Source: a bacterium (GTDB lineage Bacteria; Chlamydiota; Chlamydiia; Chlamydiales; SM23-39). From it: a stretch of DNA of 58,304 bases. A model generated the notes under the pieces. That model did no database searches. It saw only the letters and a list, made by a program, of their open reading frames with translations, and was not told the DNA's origin. The stretch covers positions 134,171 through 192,474 of the forward strand of contig JAJXVT010000001.1 of NCBI GenBank assembly GCA_021781995.1, in the 5' to 3' direction. The translations under genes were made by a program, and so were the position numbers. Each line of letters starts with the position of its first letter. The first letter of the stretch is position 1. Shown piece by piece: positions 38,446 through 47,390 of the stretch.

Positions 38446-40221
38446 ATGTCCACACCAGCCAATACAACTTCTCTATCCAAGCTTCCCTACGACCTCTTTC
38501 TTCCCATAGCACATTTTCTATCCCCATCTGATCTCACAGCTCTTGCTCGCGTTTGTAGAGCCAGCAGAGCTACTCTCCAAGAGTTTCCTGAATATTGTTT
38601 TAATTTATATCGAAATCCAGAAGTTGAGGAGTCTGTCAGTAGAGTCTCTTCGATATTTTATCCAGGTCAGCCTCCTGTCGACACAACTCATAAAATCAAA
38701 ATTTTAATCAACCATCACCAAGTAATCTACCCCCCTCCCCCTTTTAGGGTTCGAGAGATTTCTCTACCCCTCTTCTTCACCGAAGCTCAAGAAGCGGTAG
38801 TAGTAAACGGGCAAAATTTCATTCAACTCACGTGCGTCTTTTTCGCTGCAATATGGAAGCAACCTACTTGGCGTCAGGGCCAAGGTTTTAATTTTGAGCA
38901 ATTAACGCAGCAATGGAACGAAATTCATCGAGAAATTGTCTGGAATAACGGCGCAGATGTAAATCTAGATGAAGATTTAGAGGAAGTTATTCTGCCAACA
39001 TGGGATCCGGAACAAAATCCAGACTTAGCCCGACACTGGTGGAAAACAACTTTTCCTGCGATTTGCGATCGCCCGGACATTCAAATTTTAATTCCTCTCT
39101 TATTGAGGGAATCCACAGGCCGAAATCAGTTGGAAATCACACAATATCTTATATCGGGAATGCCGCAAGAAGAATTTCTCCGGTTCATAGCCCCTCAGCC
39201 GAATTACATTCCGCCTCACGATGCGCATGCGGCGTGGAAAACCATGGCCTTTGCCGCTTTAACGACAAACCCAAACGCGGATATTACCCAAAGTTTGCTT
39301 CGCATAGCTCTTAACTGTCACAATCCATACATTGTCAAAGCAATTCTTTTAACCAAGCGCATAGATGCTATACCTCAAACAGAAGTCTTTAACTTATGGG
39401 GCCCTGACTTATGGAAATACGGTTTATATGTAGCCGCAAAAGCAGGTCATGCAAATATAGTTCGGGCAATCATAGATCACCCTAGCTTTAATGCAATTGC
39501 CGCTGATGGCCAATATGGTTTGGGAGACGCTTTATGCGCAGCCGCAGGAGCAGGTCATGCAAATGTGATCGCCGCGCTCAGTGCTCACCCCAACTTTAAT
39601 GCAATCACCGCTACTGGCCAATATGGTTTGGGAGACGCTTTATGCGCAGCCGCAGGAGCAGGTCATGCAAATGTGATCGCCGCGCTCAGCAGACACCGTA
39701 ACTTTACTGCAATTGCCGCTGATGGCCCGCTTGGTTTAGGAAGCGCTTTACGGGAGGCCGCAATAAAAGGTCATGCAAATGTGATCACCGCGCTCAGTGC
39801 TCACCCCAACTTTAATGCAATCACCGCTACTGGCCTGTTTAGTTTAGGAAGCGCTTTATATGAAGCCGCAGTAGCAGGTCATGCAAATGTGATCACCGCG
39901 CTCAGCGCTCACCCTAACTTTACTGCAATTCCTGCTAATGGCCGGAATAGTTTAGGAAACGCTTTACGGCATGCCGCAATAAAAGGTCATGCAGATGTGA
40001 TCACCGCGCTCAGTGCTCACCCCAACTTTAATGCAATCACCGCTAATAACGTACGTCGTTTGGGAGCCGCTTTATGTGCAGCCTCTCGCAATGGATACTT
40101 AAATATGGTCCACACACTCCGCACTATTCCTCGCCTTGCTTGGATTTCTACTGCCGTAGCTGTAGTAGCGATCACATATTATTCTCAGATCTCTCGAAGA
40201 GATTTCGATACACAGGGATAA
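38446..40221 (+). CDS. F-box-like / ankyrin-repeat protein with 36-residue repeats, array gene 5
   Basis: ATG 38446 gives about 591 residues (an upstream TTG frames three more). F-box-like LPYDLFLPIAHFLSPSDLTALARVCRAS, then LARHWWKTTFPAICDRP, then repeats. Five consecutive units of exactly 36 residues (GxxxLGxALxxAAxxGHANVIxALSAHPNF type) are nearly identical in DNA and protein. The C-terminus is hydrophobic (WISTAVAVVAITYY), a possible membrane anchor. Like its paralogues it is a candidate SCF-recruiting effector. Confidence 0.84.
   Translation: MSTPANTTSLSKLPYDLFLPIAHFLSPSDLTALARVCRASRATLQEFPEYCFNLYRNPEVEESVSRVSSIFYPGQPPVDTTHKIKILINHHQVIYPPPPFRVREISLPLFFTEAQEAVVVNGQNFIQLTCVFFAAIWKQPTWRQGQGFNFEQLTQQWNEIHREIVWNNGADVNLDEDLEEVILPTWDPEQNPDLARHWWKTTFPAICDRPDIQILIPLLLRESTGRNQLEITQYLISGMPQEEFLRFIAPQPNYIPPHDAHAAWKTMAFAALTTNPNADITQSLLRIALNCHNPYIVKAILLTKRIDAIPQTEVFNLWGPDLWKYGLYVAAKAGHANIVRAIIDHPSFNAIAADGQYGLGDALCAAAGAGHANVIAALSAHPNFNAITATGQYGLGDALCAAAGAGHANVIAALSRHRNFTAIAADGPLGLGSALREAAIKGHANVITALSAHPNFNAITATGLFSLGSALYEAAVAGHANVITALSAHPNFTAIPANGRNSLGNALRHAAIKGHADVITALSAHPNFNAITANNVRRLGAALCAASRNGYLNMVHTLRTIPRLAWISTAVAVVAITYYSQISRRDFDTQG
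39508..40047 (+). repeat. Tandem repeat, 5 x 108 bp, inside array gene 5
   Basis: Units begin at 39508, 39616, 39724, 39832 and 39940, each exactly 108 bp (36 codons), with degenerate units on both sides. Units 1 and 2 share their first 70 or more bases. The in-frame, uniform period indicates recent unequal exchange that changes repeat number without breaking the reading frame. Confidence 0.9.
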
Positions 40222-40340
40222 ATTCTGATTTTGGCTCTCTTTCCGCCTGGGAATCGAGCAGCCCGTTATGGATTCATCCCCCCTCCGTCGAGAAACTACA
40301 CCCCTAGGAAATGGGTTCATAGAGCCAATTGCAATCGTCT
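40222..40340 (+). pseudogene. Relic of an array-gene-4-like 3' end
   Basis: Just past gene 5, GCCTGGGAATCGAGC-A-GCCCGTTATGGA (40245-40272) matches gene 4 at 37701-37727 in 27 of 27 bases apart from one inserted A. TTCATAGAGCCAATTGCAA (40316-40334) is identical to 37904-37922 just after gene 4. The distance between the two blocks is shorter here, so the copy has lost internal sequence and frame. Confidence 0.65.
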
Positions 40341-40400
40341 CTTGCATTTATCCTGGGAAAAAGGTTTAATATATCGAGTTAGTTTTCTTGGAGGTTTGTG

Positions 40401-42974
40401 ATGAATCCACAATTTTCCGATGCGGCCGCAACAGCCATTCAAGCTGCGGTTCAATACGCACAAGAGCACTCCCATATAGAAGTGGGAGAAAATCACCTGC
40501 TTCACTCTTTGTTAGTCGATACTGAAGGTTATTTTAGCGCCATCTGCAAAACAATTGACATAGACCCTCAGCAATTACTCAATCAAGTCGATGCCGCGCT
40601 TAGCACTTCTGCCAGCTATAGCGCCCAAGCACAAGAGCCGCGTCCCTCCGCCGGATTGCAGCAAAGAATTGCAGAGGCTGGGAAAATTGCTCAAAAATGG
40701 AACGACACATACATCAGCAGCGATCATTTATTCTTAAGTTTTTGGGAAAAACCAATAGAGCCTTTTGCATCTTGGAAACAACGATCTAAAAAATCAACCA
40801 AAGAAATTCAGTTGCACATTCAGAAAATGAGAGGATCAAAACACATGGACTCCCCCAGCGCTGAGAACCATTTTCAGTCTCTGAAAAAATATTGCAAGAA
40901 TTTAACTGAACTAGCGCGCGAAGGAAAGCTCGATCCAGTCATCGGACGCGATGAAGAAATCAGAAGATCAATGCAAGTGCTCTCTCGGCGCACTAAAAAC
41001 AACCCGATGTTGATCGGCGAGCCTGGAGTTGGAAAAACAGCGATTGCCGAGGGTTTGGCATTTAGAATCGTGCAAGGAGATGTCCCCGACTCTTTAAAAA
41101 ACAAAGAACTGATGGCCCTGGATATGGGAAGCTTGATCGCCGGGACTAAATTTCGCGGAGAATTTGAAGAACGCCTCAAATCGATTTTAGATGAAGTGGA
41201 AAAAAGCGACGGCCAGATTCTTTTATTCATCGATGAAGTGCACACGTTAGTAGGCGCCGGGGCCACAGAAGGATCCATGGACGCCGCCAATTTGCTAAAA
41301 CCTGCCTTGGCACGAGGATTGCTTCACTGCATCGGTGCCACCACGCTCAATGAATATCAAAAACACATCGAAAAAGACGCGGCTCTTGAGAGAAGATTTC
41401 AGCCGGTTTTTGTCACCGAACCTTCTTCAGAAGATGCAATAGCCATTTTGCGAGGGCTCAAAGAACGCTACGAAATTTTTCATGGCGTACGCATTACAGA
41501 AGGAGCTCTTCACGCCGCCGTTTTACTTTCTTCGCGATACATCACCGATCGCCGCTTACCCGATAAAGCAATTGATTTAATCGATGAGGCTGCTAGTTTA
41601 ATTCGCATGCAAATCGGCAGTTTGCCTTTACCTATTGAAAAAAAAGAAAGAGAACTCGCGTCGTTAATCGTAAAACAAGAAGCTCTAAAACGAGACGGTC
41701 TTATCGAGCATGCCGCAGAAGCTGAAAAGGAAATCGCGATACGCAAAGAATCTCTGGCAGTTCTTAAAACGCGATGGAATCACGAAAAACAATTGATCCA
41801 ATCGCTCAAAGACAAAAAAGACGCATTGGAAAAATTGCGATTTCAAGAAGAAGAAGCTGAGAGAAAACCCGACTACAATCGAGTTGCTCAACTGCGTTAT
41901 AACGACATTCCCCGCGTTCAAAAAGAATTAGAAGACGCCCAACAGCAGCTGAGCCACACTAAAGAAAGATTGCTGCAAGAAGAAGTCGACGAACACCTCA
42001 TCGCAGAAATTGTATCGAAATGGACAGGAATCCCCTTAGATAAGATGCTCGAAAAACAAGCTGCTAAAACACTTCAACTCGAATCTTATTTAGAAAAAAG
42101 AGTCGTGGGACAAAAGATCGCCGTACAGGCCGTTTCCGAAGCAATCCGCCGTTCACGCGCCGCGCTCAACGACCCTCAGAGACCCATTGGAGCATTTCTA
42201 TTTGTAGGACCTACCGGGGTAGGTAAGACAGAACTTGTCAAAGCGCTCGCAGAACAACTTTTCGACAAAGAAGATGCGATCATCCGTTTAGACATGTCGG
42301 AATATATGGAAAAACATAGTGTCTCGCGCCTGATTGGATCCCCTCCCGGATATGTAGGATACGAAGAAGGGGGGCAACTGACAGAAGCCCTGCGCCGCCG
42401 CCCTTACTCAGTGGTTTTATTTGATGAAGTTGAAAAGGCTCACCCCGACGTCTTCAACATTTTGCTTCAAATTTTTGATGAAGGCCGCATCACAGATAGC
42501 AAAGGACGCAAGGTAAACTGCAAAAACGCGCTTTTTATCATGACTTCCAATTTAGGATCGGATCTGCTGCTCAAAAAACAAGCTCAAAATAAAGAAGAGC
42601 TTTTGCGCATTGTAGCCCCTGCCATCAAAGCGACATTCCGCCCGGAATTCATCAATCGATTAGATGAAATTCTCCCCTTCCTCCCGCTAAAAGAAGAAGA
42701 TATGGAGCAGATTGTGGAAATTCAACTAAAGCACGTGGCAGATCGACTAAAAGAACAACACATTCAACTCCACTGGAGCAAACCAATTGTTCAATATCTT
42801 GCCGAAGAAGGATACGACCCAGATTTTGGCGCTCGCCCACTAAAAAGACTCATACAAAATAAAGTAGTCAATCTTTTGGCAACCGATATCATAGAAGGCA
42901 AAATTGCGCCCAATAGTACTATCAACTTAAGCGCAAAAAACACTCCGGAAGGAGTTGTATTATACCGTTCCTAG
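40401..42974 (+). CDS. clpB: ClpB protein disaggregase
   Basis: 857 residues, GGAGG six bases before ATG 40401. N-domain (1-145), AAA1 with [14 protein letters not shown] (about 207) and [14 protein letters not shown], a coiled-coil M-domain (about 400-520) that separates ClpB from ClpA/ClpC, and AAA2 with [10 protein letters not shown] and [13 protein letters not shown]. Works with DnaK to rescue aggregated proteins. No CIRCE-type heat-shock operator is seen upstream; the leader contains the paralogue relic of the F-box array. Confidence 0.96.
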   Translation: MNPQFSDAAATAIQAAVQYAQEHSHIEVGENHLLHSLLVDTEGYFSAICKTIDIDPQQLLNQVDAALSTSASYSAQAQEPRPSAGLQQRIAEAGKIAQKWNDTYISSDHLFLSFWEKPIEPFASWKQRSKKSTKEIQLHIQKMRGSKHMDSPSAENHFQSLKKYCKNLTELAREGKLDPVIGRDEEIRRSMQVLSRRTKNNPMLIGEPGVGKTAIAEGLAFRIVQGDVPDSLKNKELMALDMGSLIAGTKFRGEFEERLKSILDEVEKSDGQILLFIDEVHTLVGAGATEGSMDAANLLKPALARGLLHCIGATTLNEYQKHIEKDAALERRFQPVFVTEPSSEDAIAILRGLKERYEIFHGVRITEGALHAAVLLSSRYITDRRLPDKAIDLIDEAASLIRMQIGSLPLPIEKKERELASLIVKQEALKRDGLIEHAAEAEKEIAIRKESLAVLKTRWNHEKQLIQSLKDKKDALEKLRFQEEEAERKPDYNRVAQLRYNDIPRVQKELEDAQQQLSHTKERLLQEEVDEHLIAEIVSKWTGIPLDKMLEKQAAKTLQLESYLEKRVVGQKIAVQAVSEAIRRSRAALNDPQRPIGAFLFVGPTGVGKTELVKALAEQLFDKEDAIIRLDMSEYMEKHSVSRLIGSPPGYVGYEEGGQLTEALRRRPYSVVLFDEVEKAHPDVFNILLQIFDEGRITDSKGRKVNCKNALFIMTSNLGSDLLLKKQAQNKEELLRIVAPAIKATFRPEFINRLDEILPFLPLKEEDMEQIVEIQLKHVADRLKEQHIQLHWSKPIVQYLAEEGYDPDFGARPLKRLIQNKVVNLLATDIIEGKIAPNSTINLSAKNTPEGVVLYRS

Positions 42975-42980
42975 ACCTTA

Positions 42981-43000
42981 AGGATTGTCAAACAAATCCT
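42981..43000. terminator. Hairpin between convergent clpB and rlmI
   Basis: AGGATT (42981-42986) pairs with AATCCT (42995-43000), followed by ATTTATT. It fills the 28-base gap between converging genes and may serve both directions; the stem is weak. Confidence 0.4.
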
Positions 43001-43002
43001 AT

Positions 43003-44214
43003 TTATTCAACGTGGACTAACAGACTTTTTAAATAAGTGCTTTCCGGATGAAAAATATTGACAGGGTGGTCTAAGGCTTGACGATGGCGCGATAAAATTC
43101 TTACCCGACGACCAGCTTCCAAACTAGCGCGAAATAGTATGTTTTGAAAAAGCTCTTCTCCCACATGATAAGAACATGAGCAAGTCAGTAATAAGCTATT
43201 GGGCTTCAACTTTGCCAATGCCGTTCGATTCAATTCCTTATAAGCGCGAAAGGCTTTATCTATATCTTGTTTTTTCTTAACAAAAGCGGGAGGATCTAAA
43301 ATGACTAGATCGTAATTGAGCGGGGATTTTGCAACAAATGCAATAGCATCTTCGCATAAAAAACGATGCTTTGCGCTATCTATGCCATTCAATTCAAGAT
43401 TGCGAGCAACAAGCGGCGCACAGCGAACTGAAATTTCAACGCTATCCACTAAAGCCGCATCTCCAGCAAGAGCTGCAACGGAAAATCCACCAGTATACGC
43501 AAAACAATTGAGCACTGTTTTATCTTTAGCAAGATCTCTAACTAATGAGCGCATTTCCCGCTGATCTAAAAACAATCCCGTTTTCTGTCCGTCTAAAAGA
43601 TGAACAGCATAACTCAAATTATTTTCTAAAACTTCAACTTCCGGGTTTGGATCACCATATAAATGAGCGCGAATCTCACCCATTCCTTCTTTTTTACGCA
43701 GAAAAGAAGTTGATTTTTCAAAAATAGAAATTGGATTAACTAAATTTACAAGCAACGAAATAATTTCAGACTTAATCAGTTCCAATGCCGGATGCGAAAT
43801 CTGCATCACCAGGCGATTGGCGTAAGAATCTACAATCAATCCTGGAATTCCATCCCCTTCTGCATTGATTAATCGAAACGCGTTGGTTTCAGAGGCAGTT
43901 GCAACTACCTCTTCATTTAAATGGAAAATTCTATTGCGGAGAGCAATTGCTTCAGCGATTCGTTTTTCGATGGCAGCAAGAGGCAGCTCATCACCAAAAG
44001 AAATCATATGAGCTACGATTGATTGGCCCGTTCCCACCATGGCATAACCGAGCTTTTCTCCATTGTATGAGTGGACAGGGACAATCTCACCACTTTTACG
44101 AGGATTGAGCGAATCAATAGCGCCAGAAAAAATCCAGTGATGACTCTGGAGCAGAGGGCGCTCTTTACCCTTTTTTAAACGGAGGCTAGTTGTAGCTTCG
44201 ACGGTGTTTTGCAT
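43003..44214 (-). CDS. rlmI: Class I rRNA methyltransferase, RlmI-like
   Basis: 403 residues: an N-terminal PUA RNA-binding domain (KGKERPLLQSHHWIFSGAIDSL), a middle domain (AEGDGIPGLIVDSYANRLVMQ) and a SAM-dependent domain with NCFAYTGGFSVAAL, LDPPAFVKKK and LLTCSCSYHV. This is the RlmI group that makes 5-methylcytosine in 23S rRNA (position 1962 in E. coli). Its start overlaps the end of rimO by 40 bases, so both translation-modification genes are coupled. Confidence 0.88.
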   Translation of the reverse strand: MQNTVEATTSLRLKKGKERPLLQSHHWIFSGAIDSLNPRKSGEIVPVHSYNGEKLGYAMVGTGQSIVAHMISFGDELPLAAIEKRIAEAIALRNRIFHLNEEVVATASETNAFRLINAEGDGIPGLIVDSYANRLVMQISHPALELIKSEIISLLVNLVNPISIFEKSTSFLRKKEGMGEIRAHLYGDPNPEVEVLENNLSYAVHLLDGQKTGLFLDQREMRSLVRDLAKDKTVLNCFAYTGGFSVAALAGDAALVDSVEISVRCAPLVARNLELNGIDSAKHRFLCEDAIAFVAKSPLNYDLVILDPPAFVKKKQDIDKAFRAYKELNRTALAKLKPNSLLLTCSCSYHVGEELFQNILFRASLEAGRRVRILSRHRQALDHPVNIFHPESTYLKSLLVHVE

Positions 44215-45572
44215 GTTTTTCCTACAGGTCCTAAAACGCGGCCGATGAGATCGTAATCTGCGACATCGGTGATTTCCACTTCATATAATTGGCCAAATGC
44301 CGTTACTTTGCGTCCATCATTGATAATGATTTGACCATCGATATCCGGACATTGCCCACTGTGGCGAGCTCTTAATAAAAGATCAGATTCAGGGTGAAAG
44401 CCCTCCACGATCGCCTGCACTTTGCGCCCAATCCAGCTCTTATTTCTTTTGCGCACAACCTTCATTTGAGCAGCGGCAAGTTTTTCAAAGCGTTCCTGTT
44501 TGATTTCAGGCGCGATCTGATCAGCAAGCTTAGCAGCATAGGCCTCTTTTTCGAGAGAAAACTGGAATATTCCGACATGATCTAACGGAACTTTTTTCAC
44601 AAACTCGAGCAATTCATTAAACTGTTCGGGAGTCTCTCCCGGAAAGCCGACCATTAAACTCGTCCGAATAGCAATCGATGGAATTTGCGTACGCAGCTTA
44701 TCAAGAGTGGTCAAGATTTGCTCTTTCGAGGTTGCTCGATGCATGCTTTTTAACATCTGATCATTAATATGCTGAATTGGCATATCGAGATACGGACAAA
44801 TGCGTCCATCGCTTTTCATCACTGCGATGAGTTCATCATCGATTTCATCTGGGTATAAATACAAAAGCCGCAGCCAAAATGGACGAGGGTCTTGGCACAA
44901 TTTACTCAAAAGTTTTGCTAAAGCGCCCTTCTCGCTGCGATCCCTTCCAAAATCTCCAAGATCTTGTGCAATCAAAATGATCTCAAAAACGCCCTGCGAA
45001 AGCAGCGCATTGAATTCTTTAATAACCTGTTCTTCCGTTTTACTTTTAAGTTTTCCCTTGATACTCGGGATGATGCAAAAGGCGCATTGCTTGCGGCATC
45101 CTTCGGCTATTTTCAAATAAGCGTAGTGCTTGGGAGTTGAAAGAGCCCTAGGAACCTCGCCCCATTCGAGATAGCTCTTAGCAGAACTAACACTGTCTCC
45201 CAGTTCATCGGCCTGAACCGCATCTAGGATTTTTTCCACATCGCCTGAGCCGAGCATAGAATGGATTTGAGGGAATTTTTCTCGCAGCTCAGCTCCATGT
45301 TTTTGCACCATGCAGCCTGCCACAATTACCTTGGCATGAGTTTTTTTACGCGCGAACATATCTCGAATCGTCTCTATCCCCTCTTCCCGCGAAGACTGCA
45401 AAAAACCACACGTATTCACGACTAGGTAATCAGCATCCTCCATAGAAGCCGCGGACTCAAAACCATTTTTCAATAAAATACCGATCATCACTTCGCTATC
45501 GACCAAATTGCGGGCGCAGCCAAGGGAAATAAAATAAAATTTATTACAAAACGACAGATTTCTATCTAACAT
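44175..45572 (-). CDS. rimO: Ribosomal protein S12 methylthiotransferase RimO
   Basis: Radical-SAM enzyme that methylthiolates an Asp of ribosomal protein S12. N-terminal cluster cysteines in SLGCARNLVDSE, NTCGFL and AGCMVQKHG; radical-SAM CxxxCxxC in EGCRKQCAFC with IPSIKGKLKSK; C-terminal TRAM domain. The frame is open to a TTG at 45617, but MLDRNLSFCNKFYFISLGC at 45572 is the sensible start (about 465 residues). Distinguished from MiaB by the RimO-type SIKGKLKS and DLGDFGRD. Confidence 0.92.
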   Translation of the reverse strand: MLDRNLSFCNKFYFISLGCARNLVDSEVMIGILLKNGFESAASMEDADYLVVNTCGFLQSSREEGIETIRDMFARKKTHAKVIVAGCMVQKHGAELREKFPQIHSMLGSGDVEKILDAVQADELGDSVSSAKSYLEWGEVPRALSTPKHYAYLKIAEGCRKQCAFCIIPSIKGKLKSKTEEQVIKEFNALLSQGVFEIILIAQDLGDFGRDRSEKGALAKLLSKLCQDPRPFWLRLLYLYPDEIDDELIAVMKSDGRICPYLDMPIQHINDQMLKSMHRATSKEQILTTLDKLRTQIPSIAIRTSLMVGFPGETPEQFNELLEFVKKVPLDHVGIFQFSLEKEAYAAKLADQIAPEIKQERFEKLAAAQMKVVRKRNKSWIGRKVQAIVEGFHPESDLLLRARHSGQCPDIDGQIIINDGRKVTAFGQLYEVEITDVADYDLIGRVLGPVGKTCKTPSKLQLASV

Positions 45573-45628
45573 ATCAACACCGAGAAGCAGTATCGTGCCT
45601 CTCGGAAAAAAAAACAAGAACTATCGAA

Positions 45629-45662
45629 GAAGTTCTCTCATTGCGCGTAATGAGAGAACTTC
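45629..45662 (-). terminator. Strong hairpin after the RING-like gene
   Basis: A perfect 14-pair stem (45629-45642 with 45649-45662) and a six-base loop, nine bases after the stop of the minus-strand RING-like gene. On that strand a T10 run follows about a dozen bases later. Likely a Rho-independent terminator separating it from rimO. Confidence 0.65.
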
Positions 45663-45670
45663 CTCGCTCT

Positions 45671-46219
45671 CTATACTCCTTTTTTTCCAATCGAGTACAA
45701 AACAATAACAGTTACAACTCCCGCCACGAAAAAGCAAGCCAATACAGGAAAGATCTTGCGAACGCAACTACGCACGCATAGCGTGACATCGCATCTGCAA
45801 AGAGCTTCAGGATCATCTGGAGGATACCACTCAATAAACCTTCTTACTGGTGGCCGCGGTGGTGGCGCTTGACGATTCACTACTACGTGAGCTGGTCCAG
45901 CCCCGCGAGCATCCTCAGCAGCATCCCGCGGCCTCTCTCGCATCACCCTCAAAAATTCCGGATCCCAAGTTCCAAGGCGCGCCTCCCCATATTTGCTTCT
46001 GCACAAACATACAAACTGACCTCCATTTTTCAATGCTTCCAGAGCACATTCTGCATGTACGAGATGTCGATCTTGCTCTGGATTTTCGGGATTTTGGGGA
46101 TGAACAGGGATAAGAGGACCACTAACTGTTCCGTTTTCCGGATCCATTTCATTAGCCTCCTCCCTACACACCCAGCAAATAACTGGCTTTTGAACCACCC
46201 CAGTACCAAGTGTACTCAT
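45671..46219 (-). CDS. Membrane-anchored protein with RING-like Cys/His motif
   Basis: 182 residues; GGGAGA precedes the ATG. N-terminal Cys15-x2-Cys18, then about 33 residues, His52-x2-His55-x2-Cys58 (RHLVHAEC), then Cys71-x-Cys73: the spacing of a RING/RING-CH-type zinc finger, though one ligand is not obvious and the last pair is CxC rather than CxxC. A Pro-rich linker (APPPRPPV) and a juxtamembrane Cys cluster (CRCDVTLCVRSC, 141-152) precede a single transmembrane helix at about 156-175. A tail-anchored, ubiquitin-ligase-like effector is a reasonable reading; a plain zinc-binding membrane protein is the alternative. The 238 bases upstream hold no gene. Confidence 0.65.
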   Translation of the reverse strand: MSTLGTGVVQKPVICWVCREEANEMDPENGTVSGPLIPVHPQNPENPEQDRHLVHAECALEALKNGGQFVCLCRSKYGEARLGTWDPEFLRVMRERPRDAAEDARGAGPAHVVVNRQAPPPRPPVRRFIEWYPPDDPEALCRCDVTLCVRSCVRKIFPVLACFFVAGVVTVIVLYSIGKKGV

Positions 46220-46457
46220 AGCAAATCTCCCATTGTTGTTTTTTTAATAAAAACAATATTATCACCATTACATTACATGCTCGATCATTATCTAGAACTC
46301 TCTAATCAAAAAATTTAATTTAACAAGAATCAACGCCTAAGACATCCCCTAAAACCGACTCTGATTCAAACATTTACAGTTCTCAGAGCGACAAAAATTT
46401 CCTTTTTATGGTTTAAAAAATGGACAAACCTGCTTCACACCAGGTATAAATAACGGA

Positions 46458-47390
46458 GTGATTTTTTTATTCAAAAAGCTATTTATTCTTTTACTGTCCC
46501 TGTGGTGTGTTGCCAGCGCTACCTTTTTTCTGATGCATGCCGTTCCAGGCGATCCCTTTATCGGCGAAAGAGTTATCCCGGAAGAGGTCCTGCGCTCATT
46601 GTACGCCTACTACGGCCTAGATCAGCCGCTTTCAATCCAATATATTAAATATTTAAAAGAGCTGTGCTGCGGCAATTTGGGCTATTCTATCGTCTATCAT
46701 GGTAGATCGGTAAATCAATTTATTGCCGACGGATTGCCTATTTCAGCCTGGCTTGGACTGCAAGCTTTATTGCTGGCCATTCCTTCGGGAATTGCACTGG
46801 GCACGTGGGCTGCCTTGTATCGCGCTCAATGGCAAGATCACGTTGCCATGGCATTTTCAACACTATTGATTTCCGTGCCCAATTTCGTCATTTCCAGCCT
46901 TTTGCAGTACCTGTTTGCCGTTCAGCTGCATTGGCTACCTGTTGCCAGAATGGGCTCATTTGAACACACAATTTTGCCGACGCTGGCTTTAGCTGCGCTG
47001 CCAACAGCTTTTATCGCGCGCTTAACCCGTTCCAATATGGTCGATGTCTTGCAGCAAGATTACATTCGAACGGCCATCGCCAAAGGACTCCCCCCTTTTA
47101 CCATCGCCATCCGCCACGGATTGAGAAATGCAATCATTCCAGTTTTGTCTTATCTTGGACCAGTTGCAGCATCGGTTTTGACAGGGAGTTTCGTCGTTGA
47201 AAAAACATTTGCGATCCCGGGCATTGGCCAATGGATGATCCATAGCATCAACGGACGCGATTACCCAATGATCATCGGGTTGACTATATTTTTTAGTCTG
47301 TTTCTAATGATTTTTGTATTCGCTGTGGATTTATTGTGTTTTGCATTAGATCCGCGCATGCAGCTTAGGAGCTTGGCTGCCGATGAGTAA
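46458..47390 (+). CDS. oppB: Oligopeptide/dipeptide ABC transporter permease
   Basis: 310 residues, about six transmembrane helices; AVPGDPF near the N-terminus and the cytoplasmic EAA-like loop DYIRTAIAKGLPPFTIAIRHGLRNAIIP are typical of OppB/DppB. The only fitting start is GTG, whose G overlaps the GGAG ribosome-like sequence, so initiation is unclear. First gene of a four-gene importer operon, overlapping oppC by eight bases. Confidence 0.9.
   Translation: MIFLFKKLFILLLSLWCVASATFFLMHAVPGDPFIGERVIPEEVLRSLYAYYGLDQPLSIQYIKYLKELCCGNLGYSIVYHGRSVNQFIADGLPISAWLGLQALLLAIPSGIALGTWAALYRAQWQDHVAMAFSTLLISVPNFVISSLLQYLFAVQLHWLPVARMGSFEHTILPTLALAALPTAFIARLTRSNMVDVLQQDYIRTAIAKGLPPFTIAIRHGLRNAIIPVLSYLGPVAASVLTGSFVVEKTFAIPGIGQWMIHSINGRDYPMIIGLTIFFSLFLMIFVFAVDLLCFALDPRMQLRSLAADE

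Noticed and set aside
39508..40047. Regular repeats considered as a CRISPR array
   Set aside because: The 108-bp units are contiguous, coding and in frame, with no spacer/repeat alternation and no cas genes.
40340..40400. CIRCE-type heat-shock operator upstream of clpB
   Set aside because: No TTAGCACTC/GAGTGCTAA halves are present.
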